NCBI GenBank assembly: GCA_001687465.1
Contig: LVLI01000140.1
Location: forward strand, 186,001-250,000
Direction of reading: 5' to 3'
Origin: Halocafeteria seosinensis
Taxonomy: Eukaryota > Sar > Bigyra > Bicosoecida
DNA length: 64,000 nucleotides
The notes under the pieces are model-generated. The model was not told the origin of the DNA, did no database searches, and was given only the letters and a program-made list of their open reading frames with translations. The translations under genes were made by a program, and so were the position numbers. Below, one piece after another: positions 13,201 to 27,700 of this stretch. Numbering within the stretch: position 1 is the first letter of the stretch; each line of letters begins with the position of its first letter.

Positions 13201-13722
13201 TCAAATAGGAGGTCGAGTTTCTCAGCATATTTGTTCCAACGAGGATTTAAGAAGTTGTCCCCTCCGTCGTGTCGTTTTATGTCATAAATCAAATCTGCGT
13301 AGCCGTGTTAGTCAACAGTGCCCAAGTCGAACTTGCAGTCGGACTGATCCGGACTTACGAATCGGGTAGTGTTTCACCTCCTTCTTGTGGGAGAACCTCA
13401 CGGGAACCACAGAAATATGAGTTTCCGAGAGCAATGCAAATCCGATGATGGCTGTGCAAGGATATCGAGCAAATGGGTAAGACTCGCAGACTTTCACAAG
13501 AACCAGGTCACCGAACTTACAGTTCGACGTATGCTTTATTGTTTTACCATCCTCGACCGGTCGATTGATACGTTGAATGACACGTTCTGAATAGAAAACA
13601 GCGTGACGCATCGACTTCGGAAGGGACTCCTTGGCCATTTCGACGTCTGTTTGTCGGTTGACCTGAAATCCTGTCATTAACCCGTTCGGGTTCCCCGGTA
13701 AGCACTGTCGTCGTCCCTCCAT
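10228..13722 (-). CDS. unknown large protein, five exons, partly disordered
   Basis: I do not recognise this family. Five exons join in frame: about 13722-13359, 13294-13080, 13008-12914, 12845-11236 and 11177-10228. Their GT-AG introns are short, and the first has a good TGACTAAC branch point. The product is about 1,080 residues. Its N-terminal third is mixed sequence. A helical region follows (SELANLCLCYRKAKES, LQLLNALMFNSEPIPL). The middle is acidic, Ser/Asp- and Arg-rich and looks disordered. The C-terminal ~330 residues are again helical, ending in an acidic Leu-rich stretch. A short motif occurs twice: YLYEPEKDLGRALRRLW in exon 2 and YLYKPDEELRGMYDMIY in exon 4, each after an R-F-x-x-P-type lead-in. 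This suggests an internally duplicated module. No membrane segments or catalytic motif were seen. It could be a lineage-specific scaffold. Confidence 0.7.
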
Positions 13723-14244
13723 CCTCTCTAGAGTGCGCCCAACCCAACCGAGTCCTAATGAATAGACAATTCCCCTCTTATATCCTGTCGCGCAATGATA
13801 CTGGCAAGCGAATGAACGTGGAATTCGGCAGGAAATAGGGCGACTTCACTTTTGGCGCGCTGACTCGGTCGCACAGATGGCGATGATCACAACTCTATCC
13901 AACTCCCCGCCGACACTCATACCAACTCGAAAGTACTGAGCTAGCACCACAATGTTAGCGTTTTCTGCAAAGAAAATGGAATCAAGTCTTCATTGCAAAC
14001 AGCGTATTTGCTCCTAAAAACACTTCAACATGGCGCTTGTGAAGCGCGCTTGAAGAGTCAAGCGTTTCCACCTAATGAGGCTGCACCGAATCCATTGAAG
14101 GTTTGCCATTGCGAGGATAGAGGGATCGAGGAGGAGCACTAAGGTCGAGAAAATAGCTGCAGCGTAGATGAGAAACCCAGATTGTATATTTTTGTGGACT
14201 GTACATTTCGTGAACGCAACCCACGCGGACGGTACCGCTAAAGA
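13723..14244. other. intergenic, about 520 bp
   Basis: This lies between two minus-strand genes: the promoter side of the unknown five-exon gene and the 3' flank of the 1135-residue protein gene. No RNA gene, repeat or credible frame was found. Confidence 0.5.
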
Positions 14245-17200
14245 CTATTCACACAGTTTTCGCTGAATCTGCGGTTTTCGCGGTTGTAGTTTTCGAGCAT
14301 TTGAGTTTACCATATGTACAGATAAGGCGGCCCCGCGGGGAGTTTCGATTCGGTGATCAGTCTGGTCAGCGAGTGCATTGTTCATGCCACTGAATTCAAA
14401 TCGGGTTCCACCGTTCTCCATCACTACATTGTTCTTTGGATGACTGTCAGGAGCAGTGGCCGGATGCGTCATTCGAGAGGCACCAACGTAGTAGGGATCC
14501 GGGGTTTCGTATCTTCGTTGAGCTGAGGTCGACACTGTAGTTGGTGCCCTATTTCTCAGGAGTGGTCGCCTGTTATAGGGGCTTGCAGAATACGGAGGTT
14601 GCTGTCGCGCTGAAGACTGCCACAAAACTCCACCGCCATTCGTGGAAGCACAGGTGACTGGTACAAGAAATGGGGCTGCAAAAAGTCCCTGGTGATCAGC
14701 TGAGGGAGACATATAGTACGGAATACTCCAAACAGTTGTGGCTGTCTGGGTACCCGGGGCAGAGTGGTTGGAAGTGCTCCTAGCAGAAGAGGGAACGGGA
14801 GACACTGCTGCATCACGTACTTCTTTAGGATTGTTGGAATGGGATTTAGGGGCCTCGCCATTTTGTTCATATCCGTATGTATCCCCAAGAGCGACTCTAC
14901 TGGGAGATGCATTCTGTTCAAATGTTACCACTCTGGTTTTCCCTTTGTCACCCGAAGAAGGGGTTCGCTGATTGCCGGACCGTTGACTAAACGGGGTTGA
15001 CGCCAATAGCCCCGGGGTAAGCGCTTCATGGTTCTCTGTGTATGTTTCAAGAGTCATGTTATTCGAATCTGCTGCTTCTTCTCTTATACCATATTCACCA
15101 GTCACATGGTCAGTGTTGTGTTCCTCACCGTACGATTCGTTGAATGTTCGATCACCGTCCAGCACAGGCATTGGAACAGGAGAAGGGGCTTCTTCATTTA
15201 CCACCGTTTGATGCCTATTGTAATGGGCATCCACCATGTTGTCTAGCTTTTGTTCCATATCTCGCTTTTCCGTACTTGACATGGCAAACTGCCTCTGCCA
15301 TTCCTTCTGGGCGACATCCGTCGGAGGAGCAGATCGTTCTGCAGGAGTTGGATAAGAAGAGTGTACATTATCTGCTACATAATATCCATTGGACAAGCCT
15401 ATCGGGCTTTGGTGATGCAATGAAGCCAGTCCTTCCTTAGCACTAGTATCGGGACTGCCCATTTGCTGCATAGCATCTGCTTGCTGTGGAGATTCCTCAA
15501 AAATCATGCGGGAATATTCATACCCCTGGAAGTACTCTAGCAACTCCCGAGCATTGTTATTGGGTATTTCTCTAGTCCCTTTTCCAATGTGTCGTTCGGG
15601 ATTGAAGTCCCTAAATACTCGGGCCATCGCATAATCCGTATCTGCCTTTCCCCTTTGACGGCTCCCTATTTTTCTGGAGACCGGTGGATTGAAAGAATGG
15701 TGCGAAAAAGCTCCTTGACCACCATTCTCTGTTCTCCGATCCGCCGGTTTCACATTCGTTATCGAAACATCGGAATGTGCGTCGTAAGCGGCATGTGACA
15801 ATACATCAGAATGGCCATTTTGTATTGAGTGGGAAGCAGATCCACCTGTACGAGCTCCATTCGCATCGCTATCTGGTGTGCTCGCTCGGCTACGCTGTGC
15901 GCTATGATACGCACTAGAGCGCCATGGAGGGTTGTCCATTTCCTCTTCGTTAGCAACTCCGTTCTGCAGATTAGCCTTATGTCCTTTCTCTTTTTGTTGT
16001 ACAATTTTCTGGGCCTCGAAACGATTTGCGTAACCTGTCTTAGCGGCGACGGGTTTAGAGGTTTGTCGTTGACGGGACTTCTCGGGCGCGGCAGCGCTCT
16101 GTTGAGTAACCGGAGCTACTGACGTACCTGTTTTACGAGGGTTAGAGTAAGTTTCAGCTTCATTATGTACAACATCTTCGCCATTTTCATCAGCATACGC
16201 ACCCTCGTAGATTTCGTCGGCTTCATAGGGAGGCATTACACCAAGACTTTGTGGACCACTTTCTATGGCGTCGGACAGGGATTCAATCACACCGTGTCGT
16301 ATAGCGAGTGGAAGTAGAAACCCGTAGAGCAAGAGACGCAGTGCTGAACGGGGTGTGATAGAATGTCTCTCAACCAAAGTGGAGGTAGCAACAAACCGGT
16401 TTCTCTGCATATGGGTGGGCGCAAAAGACCGTAATCCTGGCTCTTGTGTGGATCTACACCCTGTAAACGCGTAGAACAACGACGCTGATGCTTCCTGAGG
16501 AGATTCTGCTTTTCCAAGTAACGAGAATGCATTCCATGGGCCTCCAACGAACTCTTCAATAGTTCTCTGGCATTCCTTCGAGCAATACTTTTTCACAGCC
16601 AAGAGTGCTAGGCCTTGGCTAAATCGCTCAAAGTCTAGTCTCAGGGAAAGCATGGAGCGACGTACAGATCTCACACCAAATATACTTTCTTTCCACTGGT
16701 GGACATTGGCGGGACCATCCCTCATCTTTGCCATTCGAGCCATGACCGTACGATATACGATATCTAAGTCAGCCTGAGTTAAACTGTCGTCATCCACCAT
16801 TTTGGTGTCCCCGCATAGTTTGGAAAACTGTAAGTTGTTTATCAAGGTAAGCCCTTGGAAAACAGCAGACGCGGCATCCTGTTCTGAGGAGACAGGTGTA
16901 TCGTTGTCTCTATTTCCATATAAACAATATCGTCCGTACAAGTGCCGCATAATGGTCTCGCACGCTTGGGTATCCAGAGTATTAGCCTTTACGAGCAATT
17001 CCATAGTAGCAGGGGACGATGCACATTGCGTTTTTCTTTTCGACTTCGAATGCGCTCGGAGGACTTTTTCGTGATTGGAAGAGCTTTTTACATGTTGCTG
17101 AGACGTGGGCTGTTCACGTCCTTCAGTGTGAAGAAGTATATCGGCATTAAATGTCGGGCTTCTCGTCTGTTGACAAGCAGCATTCTGAGCTGGCCCAGTG

Positions 17201-17652
17201 TCTCCAACATGTATGTCTTCAGTGTCAGTGTCTACGTGGAGGTTTTGGTTGGGTCCCTGTTGTTCGTCTCCCCGCCGACTTTGGGCTTCCACCTGTCCCT
17301 TGAGCGAATTCGCTGAGGGTCGTTTAGCTTTTTCATCACTCGTTGAATCCTCCTCCTTCTCTTCCAACATGCGCCTTAATTTTTTCTGGCGAGATTTTAG
17401 ACGCTTCATTTCCTTTCGAATGTTGTCCTGTTTTCGCTCACCACCCTCTTCCCGACTAACGGCATCCTCCCGGGGAGGTGGAGGTGGCTGTCTCTCAGAT
17501 ACACAGCGTTGCGCTGTAGCTGCTGAGGTGGTGGCAGTCACAGAGACACTACCAAGGGCTGAGGACAATTGCTCGCCTTCGTCGTCCGTATCGCCGGTAT
17601 TCTCGTAGCGCCAGGTCCTTTCAGCGTCGGCAAGTCGTTGGCTCTCCGACAT
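14245..17652 (-). CDS. 1135-residue, mostly disordered protein with a possible p25-alpha-like segment
   Basis: This is one uninterrupted exon of 1135 residues. The first ~210 residues are low complexity: poly-Pro, acidic patches and a basic helix around 80-98 (KRLKSRQKKLRRML). Residues about 215-400 look folded and helical. Inside, FSKLCGDTKMVDDD followed by LTQADLDIVYRTV resembles the core of the p25-alpha/TPPP family, in which a tubulin-binding module has an F-x-K-L-C...T-x-x-D-V-D-I-x-F pattern. That match is by eye and tentative. The rest, about 420-1135, is Ser/Gln/Asn/Gly-rich and disordered, with scattered Tyr-Pro motifs and a basic C-terminus. No membrane segment is present. If the p25-alpha reading holds, a cytoskeletal role would follow. 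Otherwise the function is unknown. Confidence 0.7.
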   Translation of the reverse strand: MSESQRLADAERTWRYENTGDTDDEGEQLSSALGSVSVTATTSAATAQRCVSERQPPPPPREDAVSREEGGERKQDNIRKEMKRLKSRQKKLRRMLEEKEEDSTSDEKAKRPSANSLKGQVEAQSRRGDEQQGPNQNLHVDTDTEDIHVGDTGPAQNAACQQTRSPTFNADILLHTEGREQPTSQQHVKSSSNHEKVLRAHSKSKRKTQCASSPATMELLVKANTLDTQACETIMRHLYGRYCLYGNRDNDTPVSSEQDAASAVFQGLTLINNLQFSKLCGDTKMVDDDSLTQADLDIVYRTVMARMAKMRDGPANVHQWKESIFGVRSVRRSMLSLRLDFERFSQGLALLAVKKYCSKECQRTIEEFVGGPWNAFSLLGKAESPQEASASLFYAFTGCRSTQEPGLRSFAPTHMQRNRFVATSTLVERHSITPRSALRLLLYGFLLPLAIRHGVIESLSDAIESGPQSLGVMPPYEADEIYEGAYADENGEDVVHNEAETYSNPRKTGTSVAPVTQQSAAAPEKSRQRQTSKPVAAKTGYANRFEAQKIVQQKEKGHKANLQNGVANEEEMDNPPWRSSAYHSAQRSRASTPDSDANGARTGGSASHSIQNGHSDVLSHAAYDAHSDVSITNVKPADRRTENGGQGAFSHHSFNPPVSRKIGSRQRGKADTDYAMARVFRDFNPERHIGKGTREIPNNNARELLEYFQGYEYSRMIFEESPQQADAMQQMGSPDTSAKEGLASLHHQSPIGLSNGYYVADNVHSSYPTPAERSAPPTDVAQKEWQRQFAMSSTEKRDMEQKLDNMVDAHYNRHQTVVNEEAPSPVPMPVLDGDRTFNESYGEEHNTDHVTGEYGIREEAADSNNMTLETYTENHEALTPGLLASTPFSQRSGNQRTPSSGDKGKTRVVTFEQNASPSRVALGDTYGYEQNGEAPKSHSNNPKEVRDAAVSPVPSSARSTSNHSAPGTQTATTVWSIPYYMSPSADHQGLFAAPFLVPVTCASTNGGGVLWQSSARQQPPYSASPYNRRPLLRNRAPTTVSTSAQRRYETPDPYYVGASRMTHPATAPDSHPKNNVVMENGGTRFEFSGMNNALADQTDHRIETPRGAALSVHMVNSNARKLQPRKPQIQRKLCE

Positions 17653-18668
17653 TGTTTCCTGTATGGAGGCAAGAGGACCAAACAGTGGATATCTCTCTCA
17701 CGTGCCAACAAAGGAGAGAGAGGAGGCAATTTACCCAGCCCTCTGTGGAACAAATACGGCCTCCACACAAATCGATACAAACCAGGACAAACCAGGGAGA
17801 CGTCGTTCATCGACAATTCACAACTTGTGATGTCAACTTAACTCTGTTGTCAGCAGCAGCAGGCAAACGCATCTATAAAGCCCACACAACACAGGGGCAC
17901 CGAAAAGAAGACTATATACCAATTCAAACAGTGTCCAACTGGCTGATTTTTCACAACATGATGTTCTCCCAGAGATTGAATACCCTCCCGGTTGCGGGAC
18001 CCAAGGTGACGGTTAGAAACGCAATTCTACGTCCCGCAGCACTGAGGCCGACGGACTAACTACCTCACTCTAATCCGTCAGGTCATCAGAACGTATATTT
18101 ACGGCATCCTTATCTTATTGAAACTATGTCCTGGATGCATGGAGAACTACTATGGTACTAGGGAAAAGCTGGTAAACAACCCGATGCGTCGGAGTCAAAC
18201 ATTTGGTCCGCGCCGGGTCCGTAGAACAAGAGAGCCTGGCGATTCTCTTTCAGTATAGTACCGCCTATCATGCTGAGCTGAACTTGATTAGCTCTTCCCG
18301 ACAGCGGTGTAAAGTAAGTTAGATTCCAGGCATCGGCATTGTATTCCTAGTCACCAGTAGCCAGGCCGGATGGTTTCTCCACGCCCTTGTCGGGTTTAGG
18401 TGCGCGTGCAGTGTAGTGATAAAAGGATCGCATGTTTGTTGTCATAAACACATAACACAACACCGTACTGCGCTTGGTTATCCTGAGTGTGCCGCGCCAC
18501 ACTTGACAAGCTGTGCCATGGCTCGTGCTCCAAAATTCCTTGCACTTTTGTGCTGGTAAAATTCAGACGATACAAACTAATACCAACTCCAACGATGTAT
18601 TAATTGTCATGACCAGTCTCGCCCCCACTTTACTGCTGTCTTTAAAGGGCGACATCACTTCTTCCAGG
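17653..18668. other. intergenic, about 1 kb
   Basis: No convincing gene. A 135-codon plus-strand frame at about 17652-18059 lacks an ATG and looks like chance. I looked for tRNA T-arm signatures and U6-like sequence and found none. Confidence 0.45.
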
Positions 18669-18672
18669 GGAA

Positions 18673-18945
18673 ATGGATCTTCCAGAAGTGGCTGCATTTC
18701 AACGGCGGTCAGAGAGACGGGAACAGGACTTCTACCGGCTACATAGGAGGCAACAGAAAGGATTCACAAGCTCCATTATCCTACAGCAGGATCATTTACC
18801 GGTATTTGTTTCACTGCCACCAATCGAGGATCATTCAATCAGACTAAGGCAGCAGGCCCGTCGCGGATTTCGGGGCAAGGACGAATTCCCAGTGGGTATC
18901 ACACCTCGTTTGAAAAGCCAGCTCAGTATGAAAGACGTTGTGTAG
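18673..18945 (+). CDS. possible small basic protein, 90 residues
   Basis: The ATG-initiated frame begins MDLPEVAAFQRRSERREQDF and is rich in Arg and Gln. Its composition looks protein-like, not like shadow sequence, and nothing overlaps it on the other strand. A CAG acceptor-like site lies just upstream of the ATG, so it may be the last exon of a spliced gene whose first exon I could not place. No family recognised. Confidence 0.3.
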   Translation: MDLPEVAAFQRRSERREQDFYRLHRRQQKGFTSSIILQQDHLPVFVSLPPIEDHSIRLRQQARRGFRGKDEFPVGITPRLKSQLSMKDVV

Positions 18946-19794
18946 TTTGCTGAGACTACACCTTTACCATAGATTAGGCGAATACAACTGCTTCCGTCTT
19001 CCCGTGGCGTGTAGCACCAATGTCCAAGTGACACCACTTGCTTTGAGTCCGCCTTCAGACCTCTCCATCACGATACTGACTGCACAACATAATATACACA
19101 CGTGTGCTACTTATAGTAGATAGTTTTAGGGGTAAACAAAGTGGACACTGTGAGGAAGTGGCGCATAATGCGTTTACACAGGTTGGAACAGAGGGGACAA
19201 ACGGACCCACAACACAACTATAAGCCGAGCTATTTACACACATACAAAGCATACAAAGCCAGACCACGAGCCCTCAGGTCAAAGTGAAGTTATTAACGCA
19301 TCACCGGGAGACACCCCGTGGGGTGCTCCACTCAATCCAAGCGCAGGATATTGATGTTCTTCCTTGGGCTCAGCTGGCTTTGTACGCATACACATACTAT
19401 ATAAAGCGACAAAAACGTGATATTTTCATTAGTCACAACTCTTCTTAGTTTCTTGTGTATTCATAGTATCAACTGGTGAGAAAAGCGGCAATTGTCTGGT
19501 TCCTAACAACCCATTGGACCCAAGCCTTCCGTCAACTTTCTGAAGCCAGCGAGATGGATTCCATCATGGAAGCCTCTCTGTGAAGTTAAAAAGGTGAATT
19601 ACCTAACTTTGGCCACAACTTTCGTTAAACTTCTTGACCCACAAGAAATCCCACTAGCTAGAAGTAAGCGGTTTCTCGAAGACTATTCACAGAGCGAATG
19701 GCATGCAATAACTAAAGCAAGAGATGTATTCCATCCATACGCAAACTTCCAGTGCACAAGGTTCCAACAATTAGCCCAAATGCGAAACGTAAAC
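18946..19794. other. intergenic, about 850 bp
   Basis: No supported gene. A 76-codon frame at 19594-19824 begins with GTG and overlaps the last exon of the minus-strand gene, so I treat it as chance. Confidence 0.45.
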
Positions 19795-21049
19795 TCAAGG
19801 AAGTGGGAGATTGCGAACCATTGAAATTTCATCCTTTTTAGCCTGTTCACGTTTTTGTTTTTCTAGCATTGTGGCCTTTCGCGTCAACGATTCCGGCCGA
19901 GCTGCATAAGCAGAAATCGCAGAGCACATTAGAGATAACCTTAAGCAATGGTAGTATAGGAGCTAACATAACTTACTCGAGGGACGTGCGGGGAGACTGC
20001 GTTTGATCTCTTTCAAAATTCTGTTGTGCTGTTTTTCCCTATCAGGAATTGCATGGTGTAGCCCCGGTTCGCATTGAGGATTGATTACGTTGTCAGGTTC
20101 TGGCTCATAACGACGTCTAGTCTTCGTGTACATAACTTTGGGCTCTATATTTTCCTGAGTAGCCTCTTGTATCTCTTCTCTTTGTTCGGGCTGTGTCGTT
20201 TGGGGACGGCGTTGGAATGACTTTCCAGGGCCACCTGGTTGTTCTGGTGGGGATAACGGCCTCCAGGAAGGATCATACGAGGCAAATTGAAAATTATCTG
20301 CTACACCGTAACTCCTCATGTCATTTCTACCCATTCCCAGCACCGATGACTTCTTTTCTGATCTCAGTCCATCTCTTGACAGCGTATCAGTCCGCGTACA
20401 TGACCCAGCGGTTTGAGCTCTGCAACGAAGAGTACACGCCATAATAAAGTTCATTCAGGCGCTACCAACTCTAAATCACATACCGAAAAAACCTATGGCT
20501 TGAGTTCCTCATGGTCGCGTTGCTTTCTCTCTCCAAAGCGTGCGAAAACCCGGAAAATGGCTTTATCGACGCTCTCTCTCGTCGTGGAAAGCGATCCTGG
20601 ATTTCTCTTCTCACACCATCTTCTATATACTTCCGTTGGTTTCCAAGAATCGGGTCCCCATTTCGGTATTCATTTACATAATATTCTCTGTGCTTCCGGT
20701 CCCTGGTGTATCCGGGAGACGTGTGCACAGGTCTCGACGACTGGTCGAACCTCAGCGTCGATCCTATGGTAGCTTGTGGCGCTTCAGGTACTTGGCGGCG
20801 TTGAAAGCCTTCGTAGAATTTGGATCTAGCTAGACTTGGTCCATCTCGAAACTCGATTCGTCTACTATTCCTCGGTCTTCCGGTGTCCTGGCTATTATAC
20901 GGGTCGCCATAGTACAGGAAGTTATACTTCTCATGCTCGGATTTAACATTCAGGTGTTTCCTGCACCGATTTATTGGAGCGAATTTCTTTCCTATATCGG
21001 GAAGAATCCCGCTGGAGGGTTCGGACTCATCATTCCATGGACCACTCAT
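19795..21049 (-). CDS. unknown basic, Arg/Pro-rich protein, three exons
   Basis: Exons are about 21049-20484, 20419-19977 and 19901-19795. They are joined by GT-AG introns of about 64 and 75 nt that keep the frame. The product of about 370 residues starts MSGPWNDESEPSS. It is dominated by charged, Arg-, Pro- and Tyr-rich sequence with little predicted fold. Near the end are two helical charged segments (DREKQHNRILKEIKRSLP and MLEKQKREQAKKDEIS), and it finishes NLPLP. The helical tail looks the most conserved-like part, but I cannot assign a family. It is divergent from LSG1, with about 690 bp between the two starts. Confidence 0.6.
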
Positions 21050-21735
21050 CTGTTTTGACTGTTCAGCGGGGTTTTTGGCGCGTACGTTGTGCTTTCCTTA
21101 AGCCGCACGAATTCCTCCACAGTCACTCTATTTACTCTTGGCAGACCACTGCTAGCTTACTCTTCAGCACTGAAGTGTATACAAAAAATTTACGGGAGCC
21201 ACGGGTTTTAGCTTTGTGCCCTTCGTCAACACACAATGTATGATAGTGCGTGGGTTTTGTGAACTTGATTCGGCTGTCAGGAATAACGGTAACTTCGCAT
21301 CAAGTGCGTGTTCAGTTTTTCCTGCACTATCCTGGCTGATTTGGTGAATCAAAATCATAAATTTACATTCAACTATAAGAGGCCGGTACTTAAGCGAACG
21401 CAAGCCCATGCATGGTTGCGCAAAGGACCCACAACTTCAACGTATGTTGAAGCTGAGCCCTTCATAATGCTGCATTGTGTTTATCCTTGTTTGATTCAAG
21501 TGCAGACGGCGGATTGTGTATATACTTTTCAGTTTGGCAGTTCTCTGCGAACCAATATATTGGTTGTGGCTCATTCAGCTCGTGTACTCCTTGCCGGGGA
21601 CGGTGTGTCTCTTCAACTTCAGAGCTCATTGTTCGCTCTTTCTGCTCTATAAAGTGCCTGATCGTGCTCTAGTCTCCGTAGGAGCTTTGCTGTATAGGCT
21701 TGTATCGTATTGTAGGAACTCTTGGGGCAGCACTA
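21050..21735. other. divergent intergenic region, about 690 bp
   Basis: Shared upstream region of the Arg/Pro-rich gene (-) and LSG1 (+). Short frames only. No RNA gene or repeat found. Confidence 0.45.
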
Positions 21736-24537
21736 ATGGGAGGAACGAAAAAGAAGCAGCAAAATGCTTCCTTGGGTCGAGCACTCGTGCGTAAGAAACG
21801 CGATGATAATAAAAAGAAGGCGCAAGCTGCCAAAGAGTAAGCATTTGTGGTACAATTTCGCCAATTTTCTTGTATCTATTTTCGCTGGTAGCGCTGTCTG
21901 TGTTGTATCGATGAAACAGAACTGGATTCCATGTGGCTGACGTCGCAACTAGCAGTAACAAATTGAAATCGATCACAGAAATGAGTTCAGTGGTATGTAC
22001 AGGTCTTCCTGTTGTCATCGTCGGAACCGTAAATGTCTTGACGCACGTGATGCTTTTGGTATCTCCAGGAAGATTTCATGGCGAACGCCGTCCTGGCTGA
22101 TCGACAGTTCAAGTCGAATCAGGATCATGTCGAGTTGGTGGATGAACATAAACAAAATAGAAAGTGAGTTTTTGAGTAAATTAGACAGTGGTTCTTACTA
22201 GTTATTGAATAGATGTCTTGGCACTTGTGCAGTGTGGTAGAACAAGCTGAGGATCCGGTTAAACGTCACTTAAGCCTTCCGCGCAAACCCACTTGGGATA
22301 CTACGATGTCGAAAGAAGATATCATCCGCCAGGAGAATGACGCTTTCCTCGTTTGGAGGTCCGAAATAGCTGAGTACGTTTTGAAATTGTCATTTCCATA
22401 ATTCTCTGAACTTGCAACACAATATGTTATTTTGTTGCCTCAGAATGGAGCAAAATAATCCTGATGTGGCTGTAACTCCTTTCGAGAAGAACGTAGAGGT
22501 CTGGAGGCAGCTATGGAGGGTCGTTGAGAAGAGTGACGTGGTTGTACAAGTAGTTGATGCACGCAATCCGCTTTTGTTTCGGTGTCCAGATTTGGAGAAC
22601 TATGTGAAAGAGGTGGACCCAAATAAGCAGAACTTTCTGATAGTTAACAAGGCTGATTTTCTTAGCCCAATGGAAAGGGTTCAGTGGGCAAAATATTTCA
22701 GAGATAACGACATAGAGTTTGTTTTCTTTTCTGCGAAGGAGGAGAACGACAAACTGGAGGAACGACTGAAGCGAATGGAGGCCACCCTTGAGGGTGATTC
22801 CACTCATTTCGAGGAAACTGATCCTGAGAGCGGTCAAAAGATCAACTCTGAATTGGCTAGGCTTTGTGCGAAAGATCCTGAGTTATTGGATCGTTGTTAT
22901 CTCTTGGGTACAGAGTCCCTAGTGACCCTCTTGCAAAATAAGTTTTACGATTTTTATTCCCTTCAGAATCCCGAAGAAGCGGAGGAAGCAATATATCAGC
23001 GACGAGACAACGCGAATGCAGAGGGTGAGACATGTGATGAACTTGACCCACATGATCCACAAACGGCTCTCGGAGGTTCCGCAGAGGGCCGAGAGGTCAC
23101 CGAGGAAGAGCAAGAAACATACGAGTCTCAAATAGGGGCTGGAGCAGAAGCAGCAACGTTCGCTGGACTGTCTAGTTTTACCGGTGGGGCTAAGGGAAGG
23201 AGGAAAGGAGGTGCCCGAGGTGGAACAGGGAAACGCACAAAAGAAAGTGGTGCTGTTGAAGGAGCAGGGATTGAGTTGAATGAAGAGCACGTCCGATGGG
23301 TGAATGGTGTTCCCGTGGTTGATACTTCGTTAGCCGCCAAGGCCGTACAGGCCGCATCTGAAGGCCAGGATCCAAATGCCGCAATATCTCAGTCAAAGGC
23401 CGAAGAAGCTGAAGAAAATAAGCGGAAGTCCAGCAAGAGTACTACGAAGGACAGTGACAACAAAAAGGTAACTATCGGTTTTGTGGGCTACCCGAATGTC
23501 GGAAAATCGTCCGTGATTAACCTGTTGTTAGGTGCCTGCTCTGAGGGAAATCATGGAAAGCGAGTAGCCGTGAGTAGCACCCCTGGAAAAACTCGCCACT
23601 TCCAAACGCACCATCTTGATTCATGGACGGTAATCTGCGATTGCCCTGGACTTGTGTTCCCTTCCTTCGTCTCCAGCAAAGCTGAAATGGTTTGTAACGG
23701 AGTCTTTCCCCTCTCACAACTGCGAGACCATGTAGGCCCCATGAGCCTCATTGTGCAAAGGATTCATCGACGAACGCTTGAAAAGCAATACGGAATTAAG
23801 CTTCCAACGCCTGCAGAAGATGAAGACCCGGAACGACAGCCCACAGTAAAGGAGCTTCTTGATGTAAGTCTACACATCACAAATAGTGATTGATAGTCAA
23901 CCTTGTTAAGTCCTGATTCCAAGTACTACAGACTTTCTCCACGGCACGCGGGTTTATGGCTGCTGCGCATGCCGGGCCTGATCACCCTCGTGGGGCTCGC
24001 GTCATCTTAAAAGATTACGTTGAAGGAAGGCTTCCATTTGCTCATCTACCTCCCGGAATACATCGAAAGCCGTTACCCACTGCTGTGGACGGATCAAGAG
24101 GCGCATCAAGGCAGCCTTTGCAGGTGGTCCCTGAAGCGGATGAGGGGTACATTCTTGTTGACAAGGAGAGAACGTCTCACGCAAGTCATGCTCAGCAAAT
24201 TAGTGATGACCGCAATCCTCGTGGCGATACTGATTACACCGGAGGTACTACTGAGCCTGCTTCTGATGAACAGTTCATGATGGCCGCATTTGGCTCTTCG
24301 GGTGGAAGTTCAAGTAATCAACCCTCGAAGAAGGACAAGTATTTAAGTAGAAAAGAGGCGAAACGAATTCGACCACGGCGGAAGGGTGATAGGGACCCAG
24401 ACCCTTACGGTACACAGAAAGAGGAACCAACGGCTCAAGATTTCATCAATAAGACGATCGAAAAAAACAAGAATGCTTCGAAGAAGGAAAGGGGACCGTT
24501 GTCAGCAGAGCAACTGCTACGGAGTGGAAGATCCTAA
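21736..24537 (+). CDS. LSG1: LSG1-type circularly permuted GTPase, 60S ribosomal subunit export factor release
   Basis: LSG1 is the cytoplasmic GTPase that releases the export adaptor NMD3 from pre-60S ribosomal subunits. Six exons: about 21736-21836, 21920-21992, 22069-22163, 22233-22373, 22444-23863 and 23932-24537. The phases of the first four joins were checked. The N-terminus (GGTKKKQQNASLGRALVRKK) and the SITEMSSVEDFMANAVLAD segment match the family. The latter is created only when exon 2 is included. The GTPase motifs occur in permuted order: G4 NKAD near the start of exon 5, then G1 GYPNVGKSSV, G2-like SSTPGKTRHFQT and G3 DCPGLVFPSF. The C-terminus carries the family's ARGFMAAAHAGPDHPRGAR and ILKDYVEG segments and a basic tail. 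A charged, Gly-rich insertion separates G4 from G1, as in other eukaryotic LSG1 proteins. Confidence 0.93.
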
Positions 24538-24602
24538 CGATTTGTGGTGTTATTAAGGCGCGATTGTTGATTTCTAAAATGCTCTTGTGATTTACACAGC
24601 AC

Positions 24603-27437
<2,835 letters not shown>

Positions 27438-27700
27438 TTTTTCATACGACTAGTAGCTGCATATCTCTACTCTCTATCCAATCATTCACGCTCTGAGATT
27501 CTGCGTGTATGCAGGGAAACTGATATTGTGCTCTGTCATCACGACGCAAAGTTTGTTGGCTCCTTCGAACCCCTTCCTGCAGCCATTTACGTGCCGCAGG
27601 TCCTGGAATATAGTAGCTTGCTGACACAGGAGAAGGATGAAGGTGGCCAGCGTACCACAACAGCTTGCTTGACTAGGATGGCACTGGAAACAAGACTGTC

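Noticed and set aside
17652-18059. 135-codon plus-strand frame
   Set aside because: No ATG, no homology, overlaps the promoter of a minus-strand gene.
17941-18400. Search for tRNA, U6 or other structured RNA in the largest gene-free stretch
   Set aside because: No T-arm motif, U6 core or other recognisable RNA signature was found by eye; a covariance search would be needed to exclude it.
19594-19824. 76-codon frame
   Set aside because: GTG start and overlap with the last exon of the minus-strand gene.
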